In this document: piece by piece, positions 25,318 through 33,571 of the stretch
How the letters are laid out: each line of letters starts with the position of its first letter
Position numbering within the stretch: the stretch's first letter is position 1
NCBI RefSeq assembly: GCF_001506075.1
Contig: NZ_KQ947475.1
Coordinates: 3,893,646 to 3,957,645, forward strand
Reading direction: 5' to 3'
Source: Vibrio sp. MEBiC08052
GTDB taxonomy: Bacteria > Pseudomonadota > Gammaproteobacteria > Enterobacterales > Vibrionaceae
DNA: 64,000 nt
Program-made: the position numbers and the translations under genes
The notes under the pieces: model-generated
What the model was told of the DNA's origin: nothing
The model's database searches: none
What the model saw: only the letters and a program-made list of their open reading frames with translations

Positions 25318-26232
25318 TTAAATGGCGGGCGGATGCGTCTTAATCCAGTGTCGGGCAATATCTTCCCGCTTGGCGATCCAGACGTGATCGTGTGACTGGA
25401 CATAATCGAGAAACTTCTTCAGCGCCATAAACCGACTCGGTTTCCCCAGAATCCGACAATGCATGCCAATCGACATCATTTTGGGGCAGTCTTTACCTTC
25501 TTCATATAAACAATCGAAATGATCTTTCAGGTACCGGAAGAATTCATCCCCGTGACTGAAACCATAAGGGGAAGCAAAGCGCATATCATTGGTATCAAGG
25601 GTATAAGGAATCACCAGATGCGGCTCGGCTTTACCTGCAACGGGCATCCAGAATGGTAGATCGTCTCCATAGTAATCAGAGTCATACAGCAAGCCATCTT
25701 GCTCGGCCACTAACTGACGCGTATTCGGGGAGTCGCGTCCGGTGTACCAGCCAATCGGGCGTTTACCGGTCAGGTTTTCAATGATATCCAGTGCTGCTTG
25801 CATATGCTGCCGTTCCTGATCGATAGGCATATTTTGATAATGAATCCATTTCAGACCATGACAGACAATCTCATGGTCCGCCTCGATAATCGCCTTGGTC
25901 ACTGCCGGGTTACGTTGGAGTGCAGTCGCAATGCCGAAAATGGTCAATGGCAGCCTACGTTGATGAAATTCGTTCAGAATCCGCCAGACACCGACCCGGG
26001 AGCCGTATTCATACAAGGATTCCATACTCAGATGGCGTCCGGGATAAGGCTCGGCACCAAATATTTCAGAGAGAAATGTCTCGGCATGGTCGTCCCCATG
26101 CAGGACACAGTTTTCCCCGCCTTCTTCGTAATTCAAGACAAACTGCAATGCGATACGCGCCTGTCCCGGCCAGCGGGCATTCGGCACTGTGCGGCCATAG
26201 CCGATATAATCGCGGGGATTGTTCTCTTCCAT
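25318..26232 (-). CDS. puuE: allantoinase, PuuE type (polysaccharide-deacetylase fold)
   Basis: A 304-residue member of the metal-independent PuuE allantoinases, which open the hydantoin ring of allantoin to give allantoate. It begins with the characteristic PRDYIGYGRTVPNARWPG and has ALQFVLNYEEGGENCVLHGD, ESLYEYGSRVGVWR, CHGLKWIHY and TGRDSPNTRQL. Length agrees with the family (~308). The upstream gene on the same strand is a GntR regulator, 24 bases away, so they are co-transcribed and probably repressed together. It supplies the first step of the pathway continued by the hpxK-like and hpxJ-like genes at 37.4-39.9 kb. Confidence 0.92.
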   Translation of the reverse strand: MEENNPRDYIGYGRTVPNARWPGQARIALQFVLNYEEGGENCVLHGDDHAETFLSEIFGAEPYPGRHLSMESLYEYGSRVGVWRILNEFHQRRLPLTIFGIATALQRNPAVTKAIIEADHEIVCHGLKWIHYQNMPIDQERQHMQAALDIIENLTGKRPIGWYTGRDSPNTRQLVAEQDGLLYDSDYYGDDLPFWMPVAGKAEPHLVIPYTLDTNDMRFASPYGFSHGDEFFRYLKDHFDCLYEEGKDCPKMMSIGMHCRILGKPSRFMALKKFLDYVQSHDHVWIAKREDIARHWIKTHPPAI

Positions 26233-26256
26233 GTGTAATTCCTTCCTTCGTTATCA

Positions 26257-26931
26257 TTACTTTGCTGTTCCGGCAAAAATCTGCTGGAAATCAATGACGG
26301 TGGTTTGATCGTGTTCAAGCCTCAAAGAGGCACGGATATGATGAAGATGGTGTGTCATCCACTGTTGAGCCGCTTGCGTGTCTTGCCGATTGAGCAGCGC
26401 AACCAGCTCGGCATGATCGCCACAGTCACAGCTGACGCTGTGGTGTGAGCCAAATGCTGCAATGACCAATGAAGAGCGGTAGCAGAGTTGTTCGATAAAA
26501 TCAGCCAGTACCGAGTTACCGGCCAGTTTCGCCAGTTCGTAGTGAAAACGAGCAGTGAGCTGAATGGAATCGGAGAGATGACCATGCTGTTCGGCCTCTT
26601 TTTCCTCGTGGATCATCTGGGTAAACCGCTCAGACTGCTGGGCATCCCAGCGCTGCTGTAGCTCAGGAATCAATAAGGGTTCGAGTAATATCCGGCTGCG
26701 TAACACTTCTTCTGCTTCTTGTCGGGTGGGGCGATTCACATGTGCGCCTTTATTGGGCTCAATCACCACAAACCGTTCTAATGCCAAACGTTGTAATACC
26801 TTGCGAATGCCTGTCCGGCTGACACCGAATGCTTCCGAGAGCCGATCTTCCGGCAGGCGCACGCCCGGTGCAAGTTGATGCTCGACAATTGCTTTGAGTA
26901 TTTTCTGGTAAATTTTTTCATCATTCGACAT
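26257..26931 (-). CDS. GntR-family regulator, FadR/FCD subfamily
   Basis: A 224-residue repressor with an N-terminal winged helix (LPEDRLSEAFGVSRTGIRKVLQRLALERFVVIEPNKGAHV) and a helical FCD ligand-binding domain whose metal-binding His/Asp residues appear in ARFHYELAKLAG and HAELVALLNRQD, ending in the MTHHLHHI motif. Three TGTATACA palindromes, the expected half-site geometry for this subfamily, lie between this gene and the divergent NCS1 transporter. It probably senses a ureide or purine intermediate and controls puuE and transporter expression. Confidence 0.9.
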   Translation of the reverse strand: MSNDEKIYQKILKAIVEHQLAPGVRLPEDRLSEAFGVSRTGIRKVLQRLALERFVVIEPNKGAHVNRPTRQEAEEVLRSRILLEPLLIPELQQRWDAQQSERFTQMIHEEKEAEQHGHLSDSIQLTARFHYELAKLAGNSVLADFIEQLCYRSSLVIAAFGSHHSVSCDCGDHAELVALLNRQDTQAAQQWMTHHLHHIRASLRLEHDQTTVIDFQQIFAGTAK

Positions 26932-26976
26932 CGCGGGTTCTCTTCGTATGACTTAGATTCTTTGACTAATGCATTT

Positions 26977-27008
26977 TGTATACAGTTTATGTCGGTCTGC
27001 TGTATACA
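26977..27008. promoter_or_regulatory. pair of GntR operators
   Basis: The palindrome TGTATACA occurs at 26977-26984 and again at 27001-27008, centres 24 bases apart, 46 bases upstream of the gntR start. It fits the GT-N(0-1)-AC core recognised by FadR/FCD regulators and would give autoregulation. Confidence 0.75.
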
Positions 27009-27111
27009 GGCAATATATATACCATGGAAAGACACACTTGTTCAGGATGTTTTGCTTGCTTGAGGTTTCCGTGTGACTTGCACAGTGGCCGGCTCCCGAA
27101 TCTTATCCCCG

Positions 27112-27128
27112 TGCACCATGAGGCTGCA
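27112..27128. promoter_or_regulatory. NtrC-like binding site upstream of the NCS1 gene
   Basis: TGCACC-ATGAG-GCTGCA departs from the NtrC consensus TGCACC-N5-GGTGCA at one position. It lies about 120 bases upstream of the start site expected from the sigma-54-like element at 27213. Weak evidence on its own. Confidence 0.4.
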
Positions 27129-27212
27129 AAATTGCATGGAATCAGTGCAATTCAGATGAACCATTTTGTCACAAATCCACGCACCATGCGGTTTTGTCAT
27201 GAGATTTCAGAT

Positions 27213-27244
27213 TGGCACATAAATTGTATTTATCATTGTATACA
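27213..27244 (+). promoter_or_regulatory. sigma-54-like promoter overlapped by a GntR operator
   Basis: TGGCACATAAATTGTA (27213-27228) fits the -24 element perfectly; the -12 element is TTGTA instead of TTGCA. The expected transcription start, near 27238, falls inside a third TGTATACA palindrome (27237-27244, flanked as TTGTATACAA). The NCS1 gene begins at 27264 behind GGAG. Confidence 0.55.
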
Positions 27245-27263
27245 ATCTTGACATGGAGAGTCG

Positions 27264-28712
27264 ATGATGAAAACAACACAACTACCAACCAGCCCACGGC
27301 TGAGTAATGCAGATCTGGCCCCGGATACGGAACAAAAATGGGGATGGTATAGTATTTTTGCGTTCTGGATGTCTGATGTCCATAGTGTCGGCGGCTATGT
27401 TTTCGCTGCGAGCTTGTTTGCACTCGGACTGAATGGGATTCAGGTATTTATCAGTTTATTGGCCGGAATATCCATCGTGATGGTCTTTGCCAACCTGATG
27501 GGCAAGCCGGGTCAACAATCCGGTGCACCGTTTCCGGTCGTTGCCCGGATGTCATTCGGGGTGTTCGGGGCTAATATTCCTGCGGTGATTCGCGGGTTAA
27601 TCGCGGTGGTCTGGTACGGGATTCAAACCTTTCTGGCTTCAAGTTCATTTATTATTTTGTTGTTGTACTTTTTTCCGCAGATGAGCAGCTTGGCAGATGA
27701 TAGTTTCCTCGGATTATCCTATCTCGGCTGGATTGGCTTTAGTGCGATGTGGCTGATGCAAGCCATCGTCTTTATGTTTGGCATGGCGATGATTCGCAAA
27801 GTGATCGACTGGTCAGGGCCTGCTATTTATGTGGCGATGTTTGCGCTATGTCTGTACATGATTGACCGCGCCGGATGGGACAATATCAGCTTTAACCTGA
27901 GTAGCCACAATCTGGAAGGGTGGGACGCGATCACTCAGATGATCATTGCGATTGCACTGGTTGCCGGCTATTTCGCTGGCCCGACTCTCAACTTCAGTGA
28001 TTTCTCGCGTTATTGCGGCAGCTATCAAAAGCTGAAGCTCGGCAACTGGCTGGGACTGCCGCTCAACTTTATTCTGTTTTCACTGTTCAGCGTGGTGATC
28101 GTTTCTGCCTCGATTCCGGTCTTTGGCGAGATGATTACCGATCCGGTTGAAACGGTCAAACGACTCGATTCAGGACTGATTACCGTGCTGGGCGCAATGA
28201 CATTTATCTTTGCGACCGTTGGGATCAATATTGTGGCGAACTTTGTTGCCCCGGCATTTGATTTCTCAAATGTGTCACCGCAGAAGATCAGTTTCAAACT
28301 CGGTGGTTTTATCGCTGCGTTTGGCTCGGTACTGCTGACCCCGTGGAACCTGTTTAGCAACCCGGAAGTCATTCACTACACGGTGGATATTCTGGCTGCG
28401 ATGATTGGTCCGTTGTATGGCATTATTTTGGTCGATTACTTCCTGATTAAAAAGGGTCAGATTGATGTTCCGTCGTTATATACCGAATCCCCGCAAGGGC
28501 AATACTGGTATGAAAATGGGGTGAACAGAAAGAGTATCTACGCCCTGGTTATTGCCGGTTTCGTTGCCGTCTGTGCCACATTCTGGGTCACAGAGCTTGC
28601 CAACTATGCGCTGTTTATCGGTGGTGGCGTTGCCGCCTCGACTTATCGTTTCCTGATGGAATCGGAGCGTGCACGTGTCGGCAGCTTGAAGCTGGCGAAA
28701 CAGAAATCGTAA
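27264..28712 (+). CDS. NCS1-family nucleobase/allantoin permease
   Basis: A 482-residue inner-membrane transporter with about twelve helices. The NCS1 start SNADLAPDTEQKWGWYSIFAFWMSDVHSVGG, the GAPFPVVARMSFGVFGANIPA loop and NFSDFSRYCG are typical of the cytosine/uracil/allantoin family and resemble the PucI group. It likely imports allantoin or a related purine product with Na+ or H+. It diverges from the gntR-puuE pair across a shared control region. ATGs at 27264 and 27267 are both suitable; GGAG is at 27255-27258. Confidence 0.9.
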   Translation: MMKTTQLPTSPRLSNADLAPDTEQKWGWYSIFAFWMSDVHSVGGYVFAASLFALGLNGIQVFISLLAGISIVMVFANLMGKPGQQSGAPFPVVARMSFGVFGANIPAVIRGLIAVVWYGIQTFLASSSFIILLLYFFPQMSSLADDSFLGLSYLGWIGFSAMWLMQAIVFMFGMAMIRKVIDWSGPAIYVAMFALCLYMIDRAGWDNISFNLSSHNLEGWDAITQMIIAIALVAGYFAGPTLNFSDFSRYCGSYQKLKLGNWLGLPLNFILFSLFSVVIVSASIPVFGEMITDPVETVKRLDSGLITVLGAMTFIFATVGINIVANFVAPAFDFSNVSPQKISFKLGGFIAAFGSVLLTPWNLFSNPEVIHYTVDILAAMIGPLYGIILVDYFLIKKGQIDVPSLYTESPQGQYWYENGVNRKSIYALVIAGFVAVCATFWVTELANYALFIGGGVAASTYRFLMESERARVGSLKLAKQKS

Positions 28713-28736
28713 CGAGCATCAAGGCTGTAACAACCC

Positions 28737-28777
28737 GGTTCGCCTTTGATCGAGTAAAGGCGAACCAACCGATTTTT
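28737..28777 (+). terminator. rho-independent terminator after the NCS1 gene
   Basis: GGTTCGCCTTT (28737-28747) pairs with AAAGGCGAACC (28756-28766), an 11-bp stem; a T-run follows at 28773-28777. Confidence 0.82.
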
Positions 28778-28932
28778 ATCATAAATCGGATCAATCAATC
28801 CACCACATCGCAGCCCAATCAAATTTTCAATCAATTGTGAATCTACACGCAAAAAAATGGCACCGAAGTGTTACCAAGCTGGGCTGCTGATGATGCACTG
28901 CGACATAATGACAATATATTGAGGCAGAACTG

Positions 28933-29130
28933 ATGAGTGAATTTATCAAAGACAAATTAAAGTTGATTTCCGTCTCTGTCGTGCTCGCCGCATGTGCTTA
29001 TTTTATTATGACATCACTGAATATGCTGTTGGGTGACAAAATATTGTGGTTATTGACGATCATAGTTGTATATTGGGTTGGATGGCGTTTAGTGCGGCTC
29101 TGGAAAATGTACAAATCAAAGCAAAGCTGA
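28933..29130 (+). CDS. small membrane protein, unknown
   Basis: A 65-residue protein with two predicted membrane helices (ISVSVVLAACAYFIMTSLNM and ILWLLTIIVVYWVGW) and a positively charged C-terminus (KMYKSKQS). GAGGCAG lies ten bases upstream of the ATG. It stands alone between a terminator and a leftward gene. I do not recognise a family; the hydrophobic pattern and charge distribution suggest a real inner-membrane protein. Confidence 0.5.
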   Translation: MSEFIKDKLKLISVSVVLAACAYFIMTSLNMLLGDKILWLLTIIVVYWVGWRLVRLWKMYKSKQS

Positions 29131-29155
29131 TGTTCTAGTATGTTGGCAGATTCCT

Positions 29156-29542
29156 CTAGTTTAGACTGATTCGATTTTCAGGAGGGAGGTTATAGCCTCC
29201 TACCTGACATAGTAGACGATTATATTCGTTACGTGTTGCTACACTATGGTTTATTATGCCAGTATCATCGTGGTTAGCGGCATAATAAACCCAACGCACT
29301 ACTTCCACAGGGTAATGTGTTGTTATTACTTCCATTTTTCCTTCTCCCTCTCCTTCAATTATCCAAGCGTAAATTGCTCCATTTTGGATAGGAAGTGTGG
29401 TCGAATTTAGAAACAGTACGCCATTTTTTGTTTGTGTTCCACTGCACCGTATTGGTTCATTAACTGCATGAGAATAGCCCAATGATGTGCGATGACGGAT
29501 CGCTATAGTTATGTTTATTGATTTTATACTTAATAAAATCAA
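29156..29542 (-). CDS. hypothetical protein
   Basis: A 128-residue frame, apparently starting at TTG, with an Ile-rich start (MILLSIKSINITIAI) that could be a weak export signal. The body holds two Cys residues and a WVYYAANHDDTG stretch. No family is recognised. The reading looks protein-like, but there is no good ribosome site, and its 5' half overlaps the NtrC-like site of the ABC operon. Doubtful. Confidence 0.35.
   Translation of the reverse strand: MILLSIKSINITIAIRHRTSLGYSHAVNEPIRCSGTQTKNGVLFLNSTTLPIQNGAIYAWIIEGEGEGKMEVITTHYPVEVVRWVYYAANHDDTGIINHSVATRNEYNRLLCQVGGYNLPPENRISLN
29443..29459. promoter_or_regulatory. NtrC-like binding site upstream of the ABC operon
   Basis: TGCACC-GTATT-GGTTCA differs from the NtrC consensus TGCACC-N5-GGTGCA at one position. 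It lies ~140 bases upstream of the start site expected from the sigma-54 promoter at 29567, a normal enhancer distance. Confidence 0.45.
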
Positions 29543-29566
29543 TAAGATAAATTGTTAATTTTAAAA

Positions 29567-29582
29567 TGGCACAATCGTTGCA
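29567..29582 (+). promoter_or_regulatory. consensus sigma-54 (RpoN) promoter
   Basis: TGGCACAATCGTTGCA matches the -24/-12 consensus TGGCACRNNNNTTGCW at every defined position. It lies 51 bases upstream of the ABC transporter operon that begins at 29633, pointing the right way. Expression should need RpoN and an enhancer-binding activator, presumably for nitrogen limitation. Confidence 0.85.
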
Positions 29583-29632
29583 GAATTTGATTTGATTGTT
29601 TCAATCGTTTCATGACAAGATAAGGGACTCAA

Positions 29633-30424
29633 ATGAAATTACTTCGATTGTTTGCTATAGCAGTGGCTTCGGTCATGTGTATGGGATACGCGCTGACTGC
29701 GTCAGCCGATCAACTGGAAACCATCCATCAACGTGGGGTGTTAAAAGTGGCGGTGCCACAGGACTTTCCACCGTTTGGTTCTGTCGGAACTGACATGCAA
29801 CCGCAGGGATATGATATCGATATGGCGGCCTACATTGCCAAGCAGATGAAGGTCAAACTGGAATTGGTGCCGGTTACCAGTGCCAACCGGATTCCGTATC
29901 TGCAAACGCAAAAAGTCAACTTGGTGATTTCAAGTATGGGTAAAAATCCGCAGCGTGAAAAAGCCATCGACTTCAGTGAAGCGTATGCGCCGTTTTATCT
30001 GGGCGTATTCGGTGCCGCAGACGAGCAAGTGACCTCGGCGGATGACTTGGCAGGTAAGACGGTCGGCGTGACGCGCGGTTCAGTGGAAGACCTTGAGTTA
30101 AGCAAACTGGCTCCGGCATCGGCAACGATCAAACGGTTTGAAGACAACAATGCTACGCTGTCGGCTTTCTTATCAGGGCAGATCAGTCTGATCGCGACCG
30201 GTAATCTGGTGGTGACTGAGATTGCGACGCGCTATCCGAATAAAGCACCACAGACCAAGTTTTTGCTGAAAAATTCCCCATGCTATGTCGGTGTGATGAA
30301 AGGTGAGAGTGCGTTGGTCAGCGAAGTGAACCGGTTGATCGAACAGGCGAAAGCCGACGGTGTATTGGAGCAGTTTTCACAAAAATGGCTCAAGGCACCG
30401 TTTCCGAAAGATTTAGGCGCTTAA
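29633..30424 (+). CDS. ABC transporter substrate-binding protein, polar amino acid family
   Basis: A 263-residue periplasmic binding protein (SBP_bac_3). A signal peptide (MKLLRLFAIAVASVMCMGYALTASA, cleavage near ASA-DQ) precedes the two-lobed fold with LKVAVPQDFPPFGSVG, GYDIDMAAYIAKQM and TVGVTRGSVEDL. It delivers solute to the two permeases that follow. The operon is binding protein, two permeases, ATPase, behind a sigma-54 promoter and inside a purine/ureide region, so the ligand may be a nitrogen-rich compound rather than a standard amino acid; that is inference. Confidence 0.92.
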   Translation: MKLLRLFAIAVASVMCMGYALTASADQLETIHQRGVLKVAVPQDFPPFGSVGTDMQPQGYDIDMAAYIAKQMKVKLELVPVTSANRIPYLQTQKVNLVISSMGKNPQREKAIDFSEAYAPFYLGVFGAADEQVTSADDLAGKTVGVTRGSVEDLELSKLAPASATIKRFEDNNATLSAFLSGQISLIATGNLVVTEIATRYPNKAPQTKFLLKNSPCYVGVMKGESALVSEVNRLIEQAKADGVLEQFSQKWLKAPFPKDLGA

Positions 30425-30440
30425 CCTCCGGGAGAACAGC

Positions 30441-31109
30441 ATGAGTTATCAGCTAGACTATGCCGGACTCGCGCCATACCTGCCACAGTTTGTGGCAGGT
30501 GTCTGGACGACTGTGCAACTGACGGTAATTTCTACTGTGGCAGGGCTGGTGGTCGGCACACTGTGCGCGGCAGGGCGAACCGGACGTCAATCCGGGTTAC
30601 GTTTGCTATGTGCCAGTTACATTGAAGTGACGCGCAATACCCCGTTTATTGTGCAGCTCTTTTTTATATTTTTCGGTTTACCGGCGCTCGGTCTCAAGCT
30701 TACCGCATGGGAGGCCGGTGTGATTGCCATGGTGTTCAATTTGGGTGCATACAGTGCGGAGATTATCCGGGCAGGGATTGATGCGGTGCCACAAGGGCAA
30801 TGGGAAGCCGGCAAAACGCTGGGGCTGACCCGACGTCAAATCTTCATCCACATTGTTTTGCCACCGGCATACCAGCGGGTTTATCCGGCATTGGTGAGTC
30901 AGTGCATTATTGTGATGCTCGGTTCGGCGGTGGTATCGCAGATTTCGGTCGAAGACCTGACGTTTGCGGCAAACTTTGTGCAATCGCGTAGTTTTCTGAG
31001 CTTTGAATCTTACACATTAACCGCAGTGATTTATCTGGTGCTGGCGATTTTGATGCGCCAAGGATTCGCTTATCTTCGCTACCTTGCATTTAAAAACCCA
31101 TCGTTATAG
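30441..31109 (+). CDS. ABC transporter permease, polar amino acid (HisM/GlnP) family
   Basis: A 222-residue inner-membrane permease with about five helices. The EAA loop reads WEAGKTLGLTRRQIFIHIVLP and the N-terminal ASYIEVTRNTPFIVQLFFIFFGLP is typical of the family. It starts 16 bases after the binding-protein stop behind GGGAG and is followed at 12 bases by a second permease, with which it forms the membrane channel. Confidence 0.93.
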   Translation: MSYQLDYAGLAPYLPQFVAGVWTTVQLTVISTVAGLVVGTLCAAGRTGRQSGLRLLCASYIEVTRNTPFIVQLFFIFFGLPALGLKLTAWEAGVIAMVFNLGAYSAEIIRAGIDAVPQGQWEAGKTLGLTRRQIFIHIVLPPAYQRVYPALVSQCIIVMLGSAVVSQISVEDLTFAANFVQSRSFLSFESYTLTAVIYLVLAILMRQGFAYLRYLAFKNPSL

Positions 31110-31121
31110 GAGAGATTCAGG

Positions 31122-31763
31122 ATGATGCAGTTTACCGATTGGGATATCTTCCGTAACCTCCTGCTGGCTGCCCGCTGGACAGTACTCTTGTCCGTGTATG
31201 CCTTTATCGGCGGTGGTTTGGTCGGGCTGGCGCTGACTTTATTGCGCAGTACACGCAATCCGTTGTTTACCCGCCTGATTCAGCTCTATGTTGAATTGTT
31301 TCAAGGTACACCGTTACTGATGCAGCTTTTTCTGGCTTTCTTTGGCTTGTCGCTGCTCGGTATCGAAGTCAGTGCATGGTCGGCAGCGATTCTGGCGTTA
31401 ACGCTATTCAGTAGTGCGTATTTCCATGATATCTGGCGGGGATGTATTGAATCCTTACCTAAAGGTCAGTGGGAAGCCTGTCGTACATTGGGTCTGACTT
31501 ACCTGCAAACAATGCGGCATGTCATTTTCCCGCAGGCGATGCGCATTGCCATTGCACCGACGGTTGGTTTCTCGGTGCAAATTGTCAAAGGAACCGCTTT
31601 GGCATCGATCATTGGTTTTGTCGAGCTGACTAAAGCCGGCACCATGCTCAACAACGCAACATTTCAACCGTTTAAAGTGTTTGCCATGGTCGCGTTGCTC
31701 TATTTTGCGATCTGTTTTCCTTTATCGATGTTCGCCCGTTATCTCGAATCACGGAAGGTGTGA
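31122..31763 (+). CDS. ABC transporter permease, polar amino acid (HisQ/GlnP) family
   Basis: A 213-residue permease, partner of the 30441 gene. Its EAA loop is WEACRTLGLTYLQTMRHVIFP and the N-terminal region has YVELFQGTPLLMQLFLAFFGLS. It has about five membrane helices. Tandem ATGs at 31122 and 31125 follow GGAGAG/AGG. The ATPase gene begins 62 bases downstream. Confidence 0.93.
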   Translation: MMQFTDWDIFRNLLLAARWTVLLSVYAFIGGGLVGLALTLLRSTRNPLFTRLIQLYVELFQGTPLLMQLFLAFFGLSLLGIEVSAWSAAILALTLFSSAYFHDIWRGCIESLPKGQWEACRTLGLTYLQTMRHVIFPQAMRIAIAPTVGFSVQIVKGTALASIIGFVELTKAGTMLNNATFQPFKVFAMVALLYFAICFPLSMFARYLESRKV

Positions 31764-31825
31764 GGTTACTGGTGTGGAAAAACTGAAAATAAGACGACTC
31801 ATTTACAGCTCGGAGGCAAAGTATT

Positions 31826-32554
31826 ATGTCACTTATCAGTGTTGATCAGGTTCATAAGTTTTATGGTGAAAACCATGTGTTGAAAGGGGTAGACCTGAAA
31901 ATTCAAGCCGGAGAAGTGATCTCGATTATCGGCCGGAGCGGTTCAGGAAAAAGCACTTTGCTGCGGTGTATGAACGGGCTGGAAACCTATCAGGAAGGGG
32001 CGATCATCGTCGATCAGCAGGCCATCGAAAATGATGAATATAAACTGCGTCTTTTGAGTCAGAGTGTCGGTATGGTTTTTCAGAGCTTCAATCTGTTTCC
32101 GCATAAAACGGTCGGTGAAAATGTCATGCTGGCACCGAAGCTGGTGCAGAAAAAATCTGCCGCAGACTGTCAGCGGATTGCGCGTGAGCTCTTGGAAAAA
32201 GTCGGGCTGGGCGATAAATTCGACGCCTATCCGGGTAACCTTTCCGGCGGGCAGCAACAGCGCGTGGCGATTGCGCGCTCACTGGCGATGTCGCCGAAGG
32301 TTTTGTTGTGTGATGAGATCACCTCAGCACTGGACCCGGAACTGGTCGGTGAAGTATTGAAAGTGCTTGAACAGTTGAAAGCCGAAGGGATGACTTTGAT
32401 TTTAGTTACCCATGAAATGAATTTTGCCCGGGATGTCGGGGATCGGGTCGTGTTTATGAATGAAGGGAAAGTGTGGGAAACCGGGCCGAGTGAAGCCGTG
32501 TTTGCCAACCCACAAACTGCGGAGCTGAGAAGTTTTCTCTCTGCGGTACTTTAA
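31826..32554 (+). CDS. ABC transporter ATP-binding protein, polar amino acid (GlnQ/HisP) family
   Basis: A 242-residue ATPase. It has Walker A GRSGSGKST (residues 36-44), a Q-loop (VFQSFNLFPHKTV), the signature LSGGQQQR, Walker B VLLCDEITSALD and the switch His in LVTHEM. It energises the permeases encoded at 30441 and 31122. An RpiR-family regulator follows on the same strand. Confidence 0.95.
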   Translation: MSLISVDQVHKFYGENHVLKGVDLKIQAGEVISIIGRSGSGKSTLLRCMNGLETYQEGAIIVDQQAIENDEYKLRLLSQSVGMVFQSFNLFPHKTVGENVMLAPKLVQKKSAADCQRIARELLEKVGLGDKFDAYPGNLSGGQQQRVAIARSLAMSPKVLLCDEITSALDPELVGEVLKVLEQLKAEGMTLILVTHEMNFARDVGDRVVFMNEGKVWETGPSEAVFANPQTAELRSFLSAVL

Positions 32555-32649
32555 CTGAATATTTTGAGGTGACCCTTGATAGAACCGACCGTTGCATGCC
32601 GAGCGTCAGTAGCCACGATAACAGCGTCCGGCAGGAGATAAAACCAGTG

Positions 32650-33504
32650 ATGAATGACCGAACCTCTGATGTCAATCAATCCAAGCAGCCGACGGCAAAC
32701 TGTCCGCTCAGTGAACGGATTACCCGTCATTATGCCAGTTTGACAGACAATAATCGGCGTTTGGCGGATTACTTGCAACTCAATCCGGAAAAGGTGTTGA
32801 TGCTGTCAACCAGTGAAATCGCAGAGGCGTGTCAGGTCTCGAAAACCAGTGTCAGCCGCTTTATTCGTAAACTCGGCTATGAAGACCATCTCGCCTTACG
32901 TCAAGAGCTGATGACGGAGCGGGACAACGGTCAGCCGGTGATGATGACGACACTGGACGATTCTGAATTCAATCATGAAGTCCGGGCACTGGAAAAACTC
33001 TGGGAACAACTGACCCGACAGGATCACCAGCCATTAATTGAGAAACTGGCAACAGCGAAGCGGATTAAAATCATCGGCTATCGCAATAGTTACCCGCTGG
33101 CAATGCATTTTCGTCAGCAATTGATGCAATGCCGGACTCATGTTGAACTGTTGCCGCTGCCCGGTCAGACCATCGGTGAGGATCTGGCATCCATTGATGA
33201 GGATGATTTCACGATTGTGATCGGTATCCGTCGTCGCGTGGCAAACTTTGAGAAAATGATGGCTTTTCTGGCGCAACGAGATTGCTTGCTGATTACCGAT
33301 CAGTCCGGACAGAAGTACGCGCAGCAAGCCACGCATTACTTCATCTGTTATATGAACAATGAGCTGCCGTTGGACAGCTATGCAGTGCCGATGAGTTTGA
33401 TTGCGCATCTGGTCAATCAAACGTTTTTACACTTAAACAGCAAATCGACGCAGGTCAGTCGAAAGATCAGCATGAACTATGCGCAGCTCAATGAGTTAGA
33501 GTAA
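32650..33504 (+). CDS. RpiR-family transcriptional regulator (HTH-SIS)
   Basis: A 284-residue regulator with the RpiR helix-turn-helix (TSEIAEACQVSKTSVSRFIRKLGY) and a C-terminal SIS domain (IKIIGYRNSYPLAMHFRQQL) that normally binds a sugar phosphate or small metabolite. The start at ATG 32650 is preceded by AGGAG at 32633-32637; GTG at 32647 is equally placed, and an earlier GTG at 32569 would add 27 residues outside the family pattern. It sits between the ABC operon and the catabolic genes and probably regulates one of them. Confidence 0.85.
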   Translation: MNDRTSDVNQSKQPTANCPLSERITRHYASLTDNNRRLADYLQLNPEKVLMLSTSEIAEACQVSKTSVSRFIRKLGYEDHLALRQELMTERDNGQPVMMTTLDDSEFNHEVRALEKLWEQLTRQDHQPLIEKLATAKRIKIIGYRNSYPLAMHFRQQLMQCRTHVELLPLPGQTIGEDLASIDEDDFTIVIGIRRRVANFEKMMAFLAQRDCLLITDQSGQKYAQQATHYFICYMNNELPLDSYAVPMSLIAHLVNQTFLHLNSKSTQVSRKISMNYAQLNELE

Positions 33505-33571
33505 GGTCTGCGGGTCGTGATAACGAGACGATAAATACATGATAAACACATCAACATGGATATAAACAAGA

